Shown here piece by piece: positions 1 through 8,354 of a stretch of DNA of 64,000 nucleotides. The stretch spans positions 1,510,796 to 1,574,795 of the forward strand of contig NZ_FRAA01000001.1 in assembly GCF_900142205.1 (NCBI RefSeq), written 5' to 3'. The notes beneath the pieces were generated by a model. That model saw only the letters and a program-made list of their open reading frames with translations, was not told where the DNA came from and did no database searches. How positions within the stretch are numbered: position 1 is the stretch's first letter; each line of letters opens with the position of its first letter. The position numbers and the translations under genes are program-made. This stretch comes from Reichenbachiella agariperforans (GTDB lineage Bacteria > Bacteroidota > Bacteroidia > Cytophagales > Cyclobacteriaceae).

Positions 1-766
1 CCCCCATGTTACAGATGGTTCCTTTCCCTGTACAAGATAGGTTTTTAGCTCCTTCGCCAAAGTATTCGACGATCGCTCCAGTACCGCCTTTTACAGTGAG
101 TATCCCCGCTACTTTCAAGATCACGTCTTTCGATGAAGTCCAGCCGTTCATTTTACCCGTTAGCTTGACACCAATCAGTTTTGGGAATTTCAACTCCCAA
201 GCCATGCCTGCCATTACATCTACGGCATCCGCTCCACCGACACCTACAGCGACCATTCCTAGTCCTCCAGCATTCACGGTGTGTGAATCCGTACCGATCA
301 TCAGTCCACCCGGGAAGGCATAATTTTCTAATACCACTTGGTGAATGATCCCTGCTCCTGGCTTCCAAAACCCAATTCCATACTTGCTAGAGACAGAATC
401 CAGAAAATTGAATACTTCATTGGAAGTATTGAGCGCATTTTGCAAATCTGCTGCTGCTCCGATTTTCGCCTGAATCAGGTGATCACAGTGAACTGTCGTA
501 GGTACTGCGACTTTGGGTTTGCCCGCTTGCATAAACTGCAAGAGTGCCATCTGGGCCGTTGCATCTTGGCAGGCAATTCTATCTGGCGCAAAATTCACAT
601 AAGACTCCCCTCGTTTGTATTCCTCGTTTGGCACACCATCGTAGAGATGCGAGTAGAGAATTTTCTCAGACAGGGTCAACGGTTTACCTGTCAATTCCTT
701 TGCCTTGTTGATTCTATCCCCCATTTGGGAATAAACCTTTTTTATCATATCGAGATCAAATGCCAT
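1..766 (-). CDS. acnA: Aconitate hydratase A (mitochondrial type), truncated by window edge
   Basis: Interconverts citrate and isocitrate in the TCA cycle. Only the first 255 or so residues lie in the window. The ATG at 764-766 gives a normal N-terminus ([14 protein letters not shown]). Seen motifs are HCDHLIQA (about residues 93-100), [17 protein letters not shown] (active-site His near 142) and [12 protein letters not shown] (about 158-168). These are the substrate-binding and acid/base residues of the monomeric aconitase family. The three [4Fe-4S] cysteines lie further C-terminal and are outside the window. The closest relatives should be the mitochondrial-type enzymes, not the IRP-like bacterial AcnA. 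A second, unrelated aconitase (AcnB) sits 1.5 kb upstream on the same strand. Confidence 0.95.
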   Translation of the reverse strand, partial: MAFDLDMIKKVYSQMGDRINKAKELTGKPLTLSEKILYSHLYDGVPNEEYKRGESYVNFAPDRIACQDATAQMALLQFMQAGKPKVAVPTTVHCDHLIQAKIGAAADLQNALNTSNEVFNFLDSVSSKYGIGFWKPGAGIIHQVVLENYAFPGGLMIGTDSHTVNAGGLGMVAVGVGGADAVDVMAGMAWELKFPKLIGVKLTGKMNGWTSSKDVILKVAGILTVKGGTGAIVEYFGEGAKNLSCTGKGTICNMG

Positions 767-969
767 AGAAAGTATTTTTTGCTTTATGAATTGTATTCCA
801 ATTTAACAATAAACGAGATATAATAAAGGGAGTTGTGGGATTGATCGCAAAGAAAGGCTGTTCTGCTAGGACTAGGGATTGCCTGATCTACGTGTTCGTG
901 CCTCTGCGTCAGGCAATGGCGATGTGTTGTAAGTAAAGGTCAGGGTTGGTAAAGGTTTAGCGGAACGCT

Positions 970-996
970 TTTCCACCATCCATTGCATGGTGGAAA
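970..996. repeat. Stem-loop, 10-bp stem
   Basis: TTTCCACCAT at 970-979 pairs perfectly with ATGGTGGAAA at 987-996 across a 7-base loop. There is no T-run on either side, so it is not a typical terminator. It may be a REP-type hairpin or part of the acnA leader. Confidence 0.6.
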
Positions 997-1066
997 TAGG
1001 GTGGGCTTTCACCTTCTGTCCCTCACTTCATACATACCAGTACCTACCGCCTAATCACAAAAAGTG

Positions 1067-1079
1067 CTTTTAAACGGCG
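1067..1079 (+). repeat. 13-bp direct repeat, left copy
   Basis: CTTTTAAACGGCG, repeated exactly at 2070-2082. The two copies bracket the transposase and palindrome region. Confidence 0.6.
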
Positions 1080-1136
1080 CTAATCCCCCTGTTTTAAGTG
1101 TTCCGATAAGGGCACTTGAAACATAATAATAAAATT

Positions 1137-1152
1137 CAAGTCTTCAGACTTG
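1137..1152. repeat. REP-like palindrome beside the transposase 3' end
   Basis: CAAGTCTTCAGACTTG forms a 7-bp stem with a TC centre. Its reverse complement occurs at 1755-1770 on the other side of the transposase gene, so the transposase is bracketed by an inverted pair, as is usual for RAYT/REP loci. Confidence 0.75.
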
Positions 1153-1157
1153 ACCTT

Positions 1158-1706
1158 CTATAGAAAACATACCTCAACCAAGCCTTTTCCACCACTGTAG
1201 TCTATAGCACTTGAATACCGATAGTGCTCCGCTTCATTCACGACACCGGCCTCTACTGGATTCATATGTATGTAATTCAACTTTTCGTCTTTGAACTTAT
1301 TAGTCTCTAACTCTTTGGGTTGGTTGCTTTGTCTCCAAAACTGATAAATTTTGTTATTCGAGTTTTTTGCACCTGCTGATTTAAAAATCCATAGCATCCA
1401 AGCCCTTCGACTCTCTTGGACATTGTTTTCTATGGATTTAAGAATTTTTGAGGCAGTAAATTTCTTGAAATCCCGAAGTACATCAGACAACTCGCCCTTA
1501 CTCGAAGATATGATTAGATGAAGATGATTTGACATCAGGCACCATGCATCTATTTCTAAACCTTTTTCTTTTTGGCAATAGTTGAGACTATCGACCACTA
1601 CATCGGCATACTGCCGCCTTGTGAAAACATCAATCCACTCCACTACGGCAAATGTGATGAAATATATCCCCTGTTGATTTCTGATTTTATATCCAGAGGA
1701 GTGCAT
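1158..1706 (-). mobile_element. REP-associated tyrosine transposase (RAYT, IS200-like Y1 family)
   Basis: A 182-residue single-domain HUH nuclease related to IS200/IS605 transposases. RAYTs are thought to recognise and spread REP palindromes and are usually single-copy domesticated genes. Motifs seen: CLMSNHLHLIISS (HUH metal site, near residue 60) and the RAYT hallmark LNYIHMNPVEAGVV (near residues 143-156, holding the likely catalytic Tyr). The length is normal and the frame intact. The start ATG (1704-1706) gives MHSSGYKIRNQQGIYFITF, typical of the family. It is flanked by inverted CAAGTCT/AGACTTG palindromes and sits alone between the two aconitase genes, in AT-richer DNA than its neighbours. 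Confidence 0.9.
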
Positions 1707-1754
1707 TCAATAACTTGAAAATGGCATCATTGAAGATAAATAATTATTATCAAA

Positions 1755-1770
1755 CAAGTCTGAAGACTTG
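1755..1770. repeat. REP-like palindrome upstream of the transposase
   Basis: CAAGTCTGAAGACTTG is the exact reverse complement of 1137-1152. A looser copy follows: AAGTCT at 1789-1794 with AGACTT at 1805-1810. Together they make a small palindrome cluster. Confidence 0.75.
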
Positions 1771-1960
1771 CCTCTGATTCATACTTTCAAGTCTCGCTTT
1801 GCTAAGACTTAAAAGAGCGGGAGACACGGATAAACAGACCTAAAAGAACCTCTCTATTGTGACCGTCAATATGGCAGTTTCACTGCAAAAACACCCGCAA
1901 AAGTCCCGTTTTATCCTTCCCAAAAGTGGGGATGAAAGAACCTCAAGTGATTCTCAAAAG

Positions 1961-2040
1961 AAACACGTGTGTTTGACCGCCGAAACACACGTGTTTGGAG
2001 CTCGGAACACGTGTGTTTGATCGATCAAACACACGTGTTC
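1961..2040. repeat. Cluster of four ACACGTGT palindromes, ending in a 36-bp perfect palindrome
   Basis: The octamer ACACGTGT occurs at 1963-1970, 1987-1994, 2007-2014 and 2031-2038. Each is embedded in a longer arm (AAACACGTGTGTTT or its reverse complement), and the arms alternate in orientation. Arms 1961-1974 and 1983-1996 form a 14-bp stem with an 8-base loop. Bases 2005-2040 are a perfect 36-bp palindrome centred on GATC|GATC. Octamer starts are 24, 20 and 24 bp apart. No coding frame crosses the cluster. Function unknown: a protein-binding array, a cruciform or a non-autonomous REP cluster are all possible. Confidence 0.85.
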
Positions 2041-2069
2041 AAAAAAGGAAACAAAAACCTCCCTCACGC

Positions 2070-2082
2070 CTTTTAAACGGCG
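2070..2082 (+). repeat. 13-bp direct repeat, right copy
   Basis: CTTTTAAACGGCG, identical to 1067-1079. Confidence 0.6.
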
Positions 2083-2158
2083 TTTTTATTAGCTCTTGGG
2101 TATGAATCCACAGCAAGTAATGTCTTTGACCTATCTATTAGGGGGGGGCTAAAAAAAA

Positions 2159-2175
2159 ACGGACATTCTGTCCGT
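2159..2175 (-). terminator. Hairpin with T-run, minus strand (secondary)
   Basis: ACGGACA (2159-2165) pairs with TGTCCGT (2169-2175) over a TTC loop. On the minus strand it is followed by nine T residues (2151-2159). A run of eight G lies just beyond (2141-2148). It is probably a back-up terminator for acnB. Confidence 0.65.
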
Positions 2176-2206
2176 ATCTAGTTAGTCCTAAAAGAAGGGT
2201 AATAAA

Positions 2207-2252
2207 AAAGCCTGTTCTATTCCTAATAGTGATCAGGAACAAAACAGGCTTT
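2207..2252 (-). terminator. acnB terminator
   Basis: AAAGCCTGTT (2207-2216) pairs with AACAGGCTTT (2243-2252); inner pairs TTCCT/AGGAA extend the stem. The minus-strand transcript then runs into a T-rich stretch (2201-2209). It lies 23 bases after the acnB stop codon. Confidence 0.75.
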
Positions 2253-2274
2253 AAATATATTCTCTATCTCGTGA

Positions 2275-5055
2275 CTACTTCATCAGCAACTTACTCGAAG
2301 GCTTGAACTTCGTCAAGTTGATGCCTTTCACTGCTGCTTCGTATTCAGCCAAATTAGGCGTCCGACCCAATACAGTAGAAAGTACTACTACTGGTGTAGA
2401 CGAAAGCAATGACTCTCCTTTTTTCTCTGTCGAGTCCTTCACGACTCTCCCTTGGAATAGACGTGTAGAAGTCGCCATGACCGTATCACCTGGCTCTGCC
2501 TTTTCTTGGTTACCCATACACAGGTTACAACCTGGGCGCTCTAGATACAGCATGTTTTCGTATTTGGTACGAGCAGCGCCCTTAGGTGCGTTATCGTCAA
2601 ACTCAAAACCAGAGTATTTCTTTAGTACATCCCAGTCACCTTCGGCTTTCAGTTCATCTACGATATTGTATGTAGGAGGCGCTACCACGAGTGGCGCTTT
2701 GAATTCTACTTTTCCTTGTTGCGATTCGATGTTTTTCAACATTTGCGCAAGAATTTTCATATCGCCTTTGTGTACCATACACGAACCAATGAAACCAAGA
2801 TCCACTTTCTTGTCTCCACCATAGTACGACAATGGTCTGATCACATCATGCGTGTATCGTTTAGATACGTCATCGTTGTTTACGTCTGGATCGGCGATCA
2901 TTGGCTCTACGATTTGATCCAAATCAACTACTACATCCGCGTAATACTTGGCGTTTGCATCTGGAGTCAACGCCGGCTTCTCACCCGATCTGATCTCCGC
3001 TATTCTCTTGTTGGCAATGTTAATCAATCCTTGAAGCACTTGCTTCTGGTTGTCCATGCCCTTATCGATCATGATTTGGATTCTACCTTTTGCGATCTCT
3101 AGCGATTCGATCAAAGTCTCGTCCTCAGAGATACAGATAGACGCTTTCGCTTTCATCTCTGCTGTCCAGTCGGTAAACGTAAAAGCTTGATCAGCAGTCA
3201 ACGTCCCGATGTGCACCTCGATGATTCTACCTTGGAATACGTTCTCTCCGCTGAATTGCTTCAACATCTGCTGCTGCGTGGCATGTACTACATCGCGAAA
3301 GTCCATGTAGCTCTTCATGTCCCCTTTGAAAGTCACCTTCACTGATTCTGGAATTGGCATAGAAGCCTCTCCCGTAGCAAGTGCAAGTGCAACAGTACCT
3401 GAGTCAGCACCGAAAGCCACACCTTTTGACATTCTCGTGTGCGAGTCACCACCGATGATGATCGCCCAATCGTCGATCGTGATATCGTTGAGTACTTTGT
3501 GAATCACGTCGGTCATCGCGTGGTATTCCCCTTTAGGGTCACGTGCTGTGATCAAACCGAAATCGTTCATGAATTTCATCAACTTAGGAATGTTCGCTTG
3601 CGCTTTGCTATCCCAAACTGAGGCCGTGTGACAACCCGACTGATAGGCTCCGTCCACGATTGGAGAAATCGTAGTAGCAGCCATAGACTCCAATTCCTGA
3701 GAAGTCATCAACCCTGTCGTGTCCTGCGACCCTACGATGTTTACTTCTACACGTACGTCAGACCCCGCATGCAATACTTTGCCTGGAGTCGTTCCCACAG
3801 CGTTTTTGTTGAATATTTTTTCTACAGCAGTAAGCCCTTGTCCCTCGTGAGAAACCTCTTTTGACGGAGCAAATACCACTGGCGCTTCGATACCTAATGT
3901 CTTCGCAGCGAATGTTTGAATCTTCTTACCAAATACGATGGCATATGATCCACCCGCCTTGATAAATTCTACCTTCTGAGGAGTCAACGAAGCAGATATG
4001 TCCATCAATTCTTGATCTCCGTTGTAAAGTTTCTTCTTCTTCGTATTGATTGTAAGTACTGTTCCGGTAGCTACAGAATAAGCTTCTTCCAATACTGGTT
4101 CCCCATCTGCATCCACGATTACTTTACCGTCAGCATCCGTCTTTTTTACCCAGTTTTTGAGGTCAATCCCGATACCTCCTGTCACACCTACAGTGGTCAA
4201 GAAGATCGGCGAAATGCCGTTAGTACCAGCAATGATCGGAGCGATATTGACGAAAGGAACGTATGGACTTGCTTGGATACCAGTCCATAGCGCCACGTTA
4301 TTGACTCCTGACATCCTAGACGAACCGACACCCATGGTGCCTTTCTCAGCGAGTAGCATGACACGCTTGTCAGGATGCTTTTCTTTCAGAGCAGTCAGGT
4401 CGCTTTGCATTTGCTTGTTGTGCTCGAAGATACACTGACCGTGCAACTCACGATCTGATCTAGAGTGGGCATCACCTCCTGGTGATAACAAATCTGTAGA
4501 AATATCTCCTACACCCGCGATGAAAGTCACGATTTCGATTTCTTCTTCTACATCAGGTAGTTCAGTGAAGAATTCCGCTTTTGCATAACTTTCTAACAAC
4601 TCTTTGGCGATGGCGTTACCGCTTTCATACGCCTGCTTCAAACGATCGTAATCCGCATCATACAAGAATACCTGCGTTTTCAGCACCTTAGCAGCTTCTT
4701 GCGCAATAGATGCGTCATCAGCAAGCGCTAGGTCAAGCAGCACCTCAATAGAAGGACCACCCTTCATGTGAGACAGCAACTCAAAAGCGAAAGTAGGTGT
4801 AATCTCCTCTACTACCGATTCACCAAGAATGATCTCTTTTAAAAATTTCGCCTTCACACCAGCAGCACTTGTGGTACCTGGCAAAACGTTGTAAATAAAG
4901 AATTTAAGAGAGTCTTCCCTGCTAGCGTTTCCTGAATCTTTAATTTGTGAAATGATTTCACTTAGCAATTCAGCACCGTCAATTGGCTTTGGGTGAAGCC
5001 CTTCACCTTTTCGCTCTTCGATCTCCTTGATGTAATCGTTGTAATGAGTATTCAT
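2275..5055 (-). CDS. acnB: Aconitate hydratase B (bifunctional aconitase / 2-methylisocitrate dehydratase)
   Basis: TCA-cycle aconitase of the AcnB type, with an N-terminal HEAT-like domain followed by the swivel and catalytic domains. At 926 residues it is somewhat longer than the E. coli enzyme (865). The [4Fe-4S] ligands are visible: Cys near 759 in GFIGSCMVHKGDM and the pair near 843/846 in RPGCNLCMGNQ. GGDSHTRMSKGVAFGADSG is the conserved active-site stretch. The ATG at 5053-5055 gives MNTHYNDYIKEIEERKGEGLHPKPID, typical of the family. It is monocistronic, with a terminator downstream and a long leader upstream. It coexists with acnA on the same strand, so the organism has two aconitases, as enterobacteria do. 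Confidence 0.97.
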   Translation of the reverse strand: MNTHYNDYIKEIEERKGEGLHPKPIDGAELLSEIISQIKDSGNASREDSLKFFIYNVLPGTTSAAGVKAKFLKEIILGESVVEEITPTFAFELLSHMKGGPSIEVLLDLALADDASIAQEAAKVLKTQVFLYDADYDRLKQAYESGNAIAKELLESYAKAEFFTELPDVEEEIEIVTFIAGVGDISTDLLSPGGDAHSRSDRELHGQCIFEHNKQMQSDLTALKEKHPDKRVMLLAEKGTMGVGSSRMSGVNNVALWTGIQASPYVPFVNIAPIIAGTNGISPIFLTTVGVTGGIGIDLKNWVKKTDADGKVIVDADGEPVLEEAYSVATGTVLTINTKKKKLYNGDQELMDISASLTPQKVEFIKAGGSYAIVFGKKIQTFAAKTLGIEAPVVFAPSKEVSHEGQGLTAVEKIFNKNAVGTTPGKVLHAGSDVRVEVNIVGSQDTTGLMTSQELESMAATTISPIVDGAYQSGCHTASVWDSKAQANIPKLMKFMNDFGLITARDPKGEYHAMTDVIHKVLNDITIDDWAIIIGGDSHTRMSKGVAFGADSGTVALALATGEASMPIPESVKVTFKGDMKSYMDFRDVVHATQQQMLKQFSGENVFQGRIIEVHIGTLTADQAFTFTDWTAEMKAKASICISEDETLIESLEIAKGRIQIMIDKGMDNQKQVLQGLINIANKRIAEIRSGEKPALTPDANAKYYADVVVDLDQIVEPMIADPDVNNDDVSKRYTHDVIRPLSYYGGDKKVDLGFIGSCMVHKGDMKILAQMLKNIESQQGKVEFKAPLVVAPPTYNIVDELKAEGDWDVLKKYSGFEFDDNAPKGAARTKYENMLYLERPGCNLCMGNQEKAEPGDTVMATSTRLFQGRVVKDSTEKKGESLLSSTPVVVLSTVLGRTPNLAEYEAAVKGINLTKFKPSSKLLMK

Positions 5056-5608
5056 ATTTTTGAAGTCTATTCAATATCTAAAGGTGGACACCTAAAAGTC
5101 GCAGCCTGTACAACCAGATTCCTTTCCTCCGTAAATTAATTGAAGCAATTTTTAGATTTTATCATCTCAGAACCTAAAACCATATTGCTCAGTTTGTTTT
5201 TAAAATTAACAGTTGTATTTGGGGACAAATGCTTGTTTTGGGTCGCAAAAGTAAAAAACATTCAAGGTATTTTGAGTGAATTACCTACAAATAACTACGT
5301 AGAACATTTTACAGTTAATAATCTAGATGAATTCTAAATAACAAAAGCTAACCTATCTGCACAACTAGCTTTAAACAAACAGTGTTCGTACACGGTGTTA
5401 AAACCAGCCAAACCTATATAAAACCCTTACTCCTTCATACTCACGATCTCACTCAGTGCAAAACGTAGCATTTAACCCAAAAAACTTCACTCCTATGACC
5501 TCCTACTCATCAACCCAAATTTGATCTTAAAAGCAGTTTTATCATCCAGAGTCACGTACTTTGCAACACACATCAGCCTCGGCTGAAACGTCATTAAGTG
5601 CTGTTAAA
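5056..5608. other. Divergent intergenic region between acnB and rlmF
   Basis: About 550 AT-rich bases. It carries a minus-strand promoter box at 5246-5253 and a small AGGTG/CACCT dyad at 5082-5093 in the acnB leader. A 65-codon plus-strand frame at 5140-5337 has no recognisable family and coding-unlike composition, so it is not called. TACTTTG just upstream of rlmF (about 5569) resembles a -7 box with a one-base-shorter spacer. Confidence 0.5.
5246..5253 (-). promoter_or_regulatory. Bacteroidota -7 promoter box for acnB
   Basis: The minus strand reads TACTTTTG, an exact match to TAnnTTTG, followed by CGACCC. It would give acnB a leader of about 190 nt. No good TTG at the -33 spacing was found. 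Confidence 0.5.
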
Positions 5609-6568
5609 ATGAAAGAATCAAAAAAATCACGTCCTCCCAAAGCCAAACTACACCCCAGAAACCAGCACCAAGGCCAGTATGACTTTGCGCTTTTGATCAA
5701 GTCGAACCCTACGCTAGCAGAGTATGTCAAACCCAATGACTATGGCACTGATTCTATTGATTTTTCTAATCCCAAAGCTGTCAAAGCACTCAATCAATCG
5801 TTGCTCCAGCACTACTACAATATCGATCTATGGGACATCCCCGAAGGGCACCTGTGCCCACCCATACCAGGCCGTGCTGACTACATTCACCACATGGCTG
5901 ATCTATTATCCAACAATGGCGTGATCCCAAAAGGGCAAAAAATCCACTGTCTAGATATAGGCGTGGGAGCAAACTGCATATACCCACTGATTGGAAACCA
6001 TGAATACGGTTGGTCATTTGTGGGGTCAGACATTTCCCCTGAATCGATCCATTCCGCTCAGATAATACTAAATGCAAACCCAAGACCTAAAAGCGCTATA
6101 TCCCTTCGACTGCAGGCCAATCCAAAATTCCTCTTCACAGGTATTATCAATCAAGGAGAGGTGTTTGATTTAACGATATGTAACCCTCCGTTTCACGCCT
6201 CAGCAGAAGAAGCGCTCCAAGGATCGAAACGAAAAACACGAAACCTCAAACAAAAAAGGAACACAAAGACGGTCTTAAACTTCGGGGGACAAAGCAATGA
6301 GCTATGGTGCAATGGTGGAGAAAGGGTTTTCGTCTACAACATGATTCAAGACAGTATACAGCATGCTACATCTTGTCTATGGTTCTCCACACTACTCTCC
6401 AAAGAAAGCAACCTCATCCCTACCCGTAAAACACTAGAAAAAGCAGGTGCAGTGGCTATTAAAGTCATCCCTATGGGACAAGGCAACAAAACCAGCAGGA
6501 TCGTGGCATGGTCTTTTCTATCTAAAGAACAACAAGACACATGGAAAAAACTCCGCTGGCCAAAATAG
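5609..6568 (+). CDS. rlmF: 23S rRNA (adenine(1618)-N6)-methyltransferase RlmF
   Basis: SAM-dependent methyltransferase that makes m6A at 23S rRNA position 1618. With the start at 5609 (MKESKKSRPPKAKLHPRN) it has 319 residues, close to E. coli RlmF (308) and with the family's LHPRN opening. An in-frame ATG at 5561 would add 16 residues unlike the family, so it was rejected. Motifs: LDIGVGANCIYPLIG (about 115-129, SAM binding) and TICNPPFHAS (about 189-198, the NPPF adenine-N6 catalytic motif). It stands alone on the plus strand; the lipoprotein gene follows after 76 bases. Confidence 0.93.
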   Translation: MKESKKSRPPKAKLHPRNQHQGQYDFALLIKSNPTLAEYVKPNDYGTDSIDFSNPKAVKALNQSLLQHYYNIDLWDIPEGHLCPPIPGRADYIHHMADLLSNNGVIPKGQKIHCLDIGVGANCIYPLIGNHEYGWSFVGSDISPESIHSAQIILNANPRPKSAISLRLQANPKFLFTGIINQGEVFDLTICNPPFHASAEEALQGSKRKTRNLKQKRNTKTVLNFGGQSNELWCNGGERVFVYNMIQDSIQHATSCLWFSTLLSKESNLIPTRKTLEKAGAVAIKVIPMGQGNKTSRIVAWSFLSKEQQDTWKKLRWPK

Positions 6569-6644
6569 CAATTTGCAAGACCGCTATACCGACCATCGAT
6601 ACTAAAGGAGTGATCCATATCGTTTACCATAAAAATGCTTTAAT

Positions 6645-7178
6645 ATGAAATACACAATACTACTACTCTCCGCATTACTACTAACCATCTTTAGTTGTGA
6701 TGAGCTTGACAAGCTAACACAGTTCAACATGAAATACAGCGAATCGATCACTGTACCTTCCAGTACTGTCATAGACTTTCCCATTAATCTATCCACTCCT
6801 TCGATCGAGTCAAACACTGAATCAACCTTTGCGGGTAACAATACAAACAAGAATCTAATAGAGACAATTCGTTTGGACGAAATGACCTTAACTATTCAAT
6901 CTCCTACCTCTGGAGATTTCGGTTTTCTCGAATCAGTACAGTTGTTCATCAATGCTGATGGACTAGACGAAATAGAAATCGCTTATCTGGAAGAGGTCCC
7001 TGCGGACGCGAGTAATACAATATCACTGGAAACCACAGGGGTCAACCTCAAAGATTACCTCCTCAAAGACTCCTTTCAGCTCCGAATGAAATCAAGCACC
7101 GACGAAACCATCGAGTCTGATCATGAAATCCAGATCAACTCTACTTTCTTCGTCGACGCGAAGATTTTAGGACAGTAA
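6645..7178 (+). CDS. Hypothetical lipoprotein
   Basis: A 177-residue protein with a Bacteroidota-type lipoprotein signal (MKYTILLLSALLLTIFSC, lipid Cys at 18). The acidic CDELD directly after the Cys resembles the surface-export signal described for Bacteroidota lipoproteins (inference). The mature part is rich in Thr, Ser and Asp with beta-strand character and no family that I recognise. A perfect bidirectional terminator follows immediately. It could be co-transcribed with rlmF, but no functional link is evident. Confidence 0.75.
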   Translation: MKYTILLLSALLLTIFSCDELDKLTQFNMKYSESITVPSSTVIDFPINLSTPSIESNTESTFAGNNTNKNLIETIRLDEMTLTIQSPTSGDFGFLESVQLFINADGLDEIEIAYLEEVPADASNTISLETTGVNLKDYLLKDSFQLRMKSSTDETIESDHEIQINSTFFVDAKILGQ

Positions 7179-7185
7179 AGACATA

Positions 7186-7217
7186 GAAAAAGCGAAGGGA
7201 TATCCCTTCGCTTTTTC
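7186..7217. terminator. Bidirectional terminator, perfect 32-bp palindrome
   Basis: Two 16-base arms (GAAAAAGCGAAGGGAT and its complement) with flanking A and T runs serve both the lipoprotein gene and the convergent ychF. Confidence 0.88.
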
Positions 7218-7248
7218 ATTTTCTTGATTATTTCGTCTTGAAATGGTG

Positions 7249-8346
7249 TTACACATTGAAACGGAAATGCATGACATCTCCATCCTCTACCACGTATTCT
7301 TTTCCTTCTATAGCCAACTTACCTGCTTCTTTGCATCCATGCTCAGTTTTGTACTGTACATAGTCTGGTATTTTGATCACTTCTGCTTTGATAAAGCCTT
7401 TTTCGAAATCGGTATGAATCACTCCAGCAGCTTGCGGTGCCTTCCACCCTTTCTTGATCGTCCAAGCCCGAACTTCAGTCTCCCCAGCTGTGAAATAAGT
7501 GATCAAATCCAATAGACCATAAGCTGCTCTGATCAGCTTATCCAATCCAGACTCCTTCAATCCATACTCTCCTAAGAACATCTCTTTCTCTTCTGGTTCG
7601 TCGAACTCGGCGATCTGTGATTCGATCGCTGCACTCACCATCACGACTTCAGCATCCTCATCAGCTACAGCTGCTTTGAGTGCTTCTACGTGCGCATTAC
7701 CTGTTAGTATCGAACTTTCTTCCACGTTGGCTACATAGATCACAGGCTTCACAGTCAGCAACTGCATATCAGCTATCGCTTCCTTTCGCTCAGGAGTCAA
7801 CTCAAGCGAACGAGCGTTCTTACCAGACTCGAGCAAATCCTTGTACTCTTGTAGTATTGCCACCAAGGCTTTTACCTTGGCATCACCAGACTTGGCGAGT
7901 TTGACATTCTTATCTATTTTCTTATCAACAGACTCCAAGTCCTTGATCTGCAATTCTGTATCAATCACTTCTTTGTCAGACACTGGATTAACCACCCCAT
8001 CGACATGCACGATATTGTCATCATTGAAGCATCGGGTCACATGAACGATGGCATCCACCTCACGGATATTCGCTAGGAATTTATTCCCTAACCCTTCGCC
8101 TTTGCTTGCTCCTTTGACCAATCCAGCAATATCTACGAACTCCATGACTGTTGGCAAAACCTTCTGAGGACTAACCAGCCCTTCTAGAATCCTGAGTCGT
8201 TCGTCGGGTACCGTGATCACTCCCACGTTGGGTTCGATGGTACAAAACGGAAAATTAGCTGCCTCTGCTTTGGCATTGGATAGCGCATTGAAAAGAGTAG
8301 ACTTACCTACATTCGGCAACCCTACGATTCCACATTTCAACCCCAT
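7249..8346 (-). CDS. ychF: Redox-regulated ATPase/GTPase YchF (Obg family, OLA1-like)
   Basis: Universal ribosome-associated P-loop NTPase that prefers ATP; implicated in translation and oxidative-stress responses. It has 365 residues, the family standard. Motifs: GLPNVGKST (about 7-15, Walker A), [18 protein letters not shown] (G3 and the glycine-rich switch), and a C-terminal TGS domain (from about 280, ending [12 protein letters not shown]). It starts 8 bases after the stop of the upstream permease gene, so the two are probably co-transcribed. Confidence 0.97.
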   Translation of the reverse strand: MGLKCGIVGLPNVGKSTLFNALSNAKAEAANFPFCTIEPNVGVITVPDERLRILEGLVSPQKVLPTVMEFVDIAGLVKGASKGEGLGNKFLANIREVDAIVHVTRCFNDDNIVHVDGVVNPVSDKEVIDTELQIKDLESVDKKIDKNVKLAKSGDAKVKALVAILQEYKDLLESGKNARSLELTPERKEAIADMQLLTVKPVIYVANVEESSILTGNAHVEALKAAVADEDAEVVMVSAAIESQIAEFDEPEEKEMFLGEYGLKESGLDKLIRAAYGLLDLITYFTAGETEVRAWTIKKGWKAPQAAGVIHTDFEKGFIKAEVIKIPDYVQYKTEHGCKEAGKLAIEGKEYVVEDGDVMHFRFNV

Positions 8347-8354
8347 TTACTTTA

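Larger units (their letters stand above)
767..1157. other. Intergenic region upstream of acnA
   Basis: About 390 bases without a convincing gene. It holds the hairpin at 970-996, one copy of a 13-bp direct repeat (1067-1079), an imperfect AAGTG/CACTT dyad around 1095-1120, and a REP-like palindrome next to the transposase stop. No clear acnA promoter box was recognised. Confidence 0.6.

Noticed and set aside
5140-5337. 65-codon plus-strand gene in the acnB-rlmF gap
   Set aside because: No family resemblance, AT-driven composition, and it overlaps the predicted acnB promoter on the other strand.
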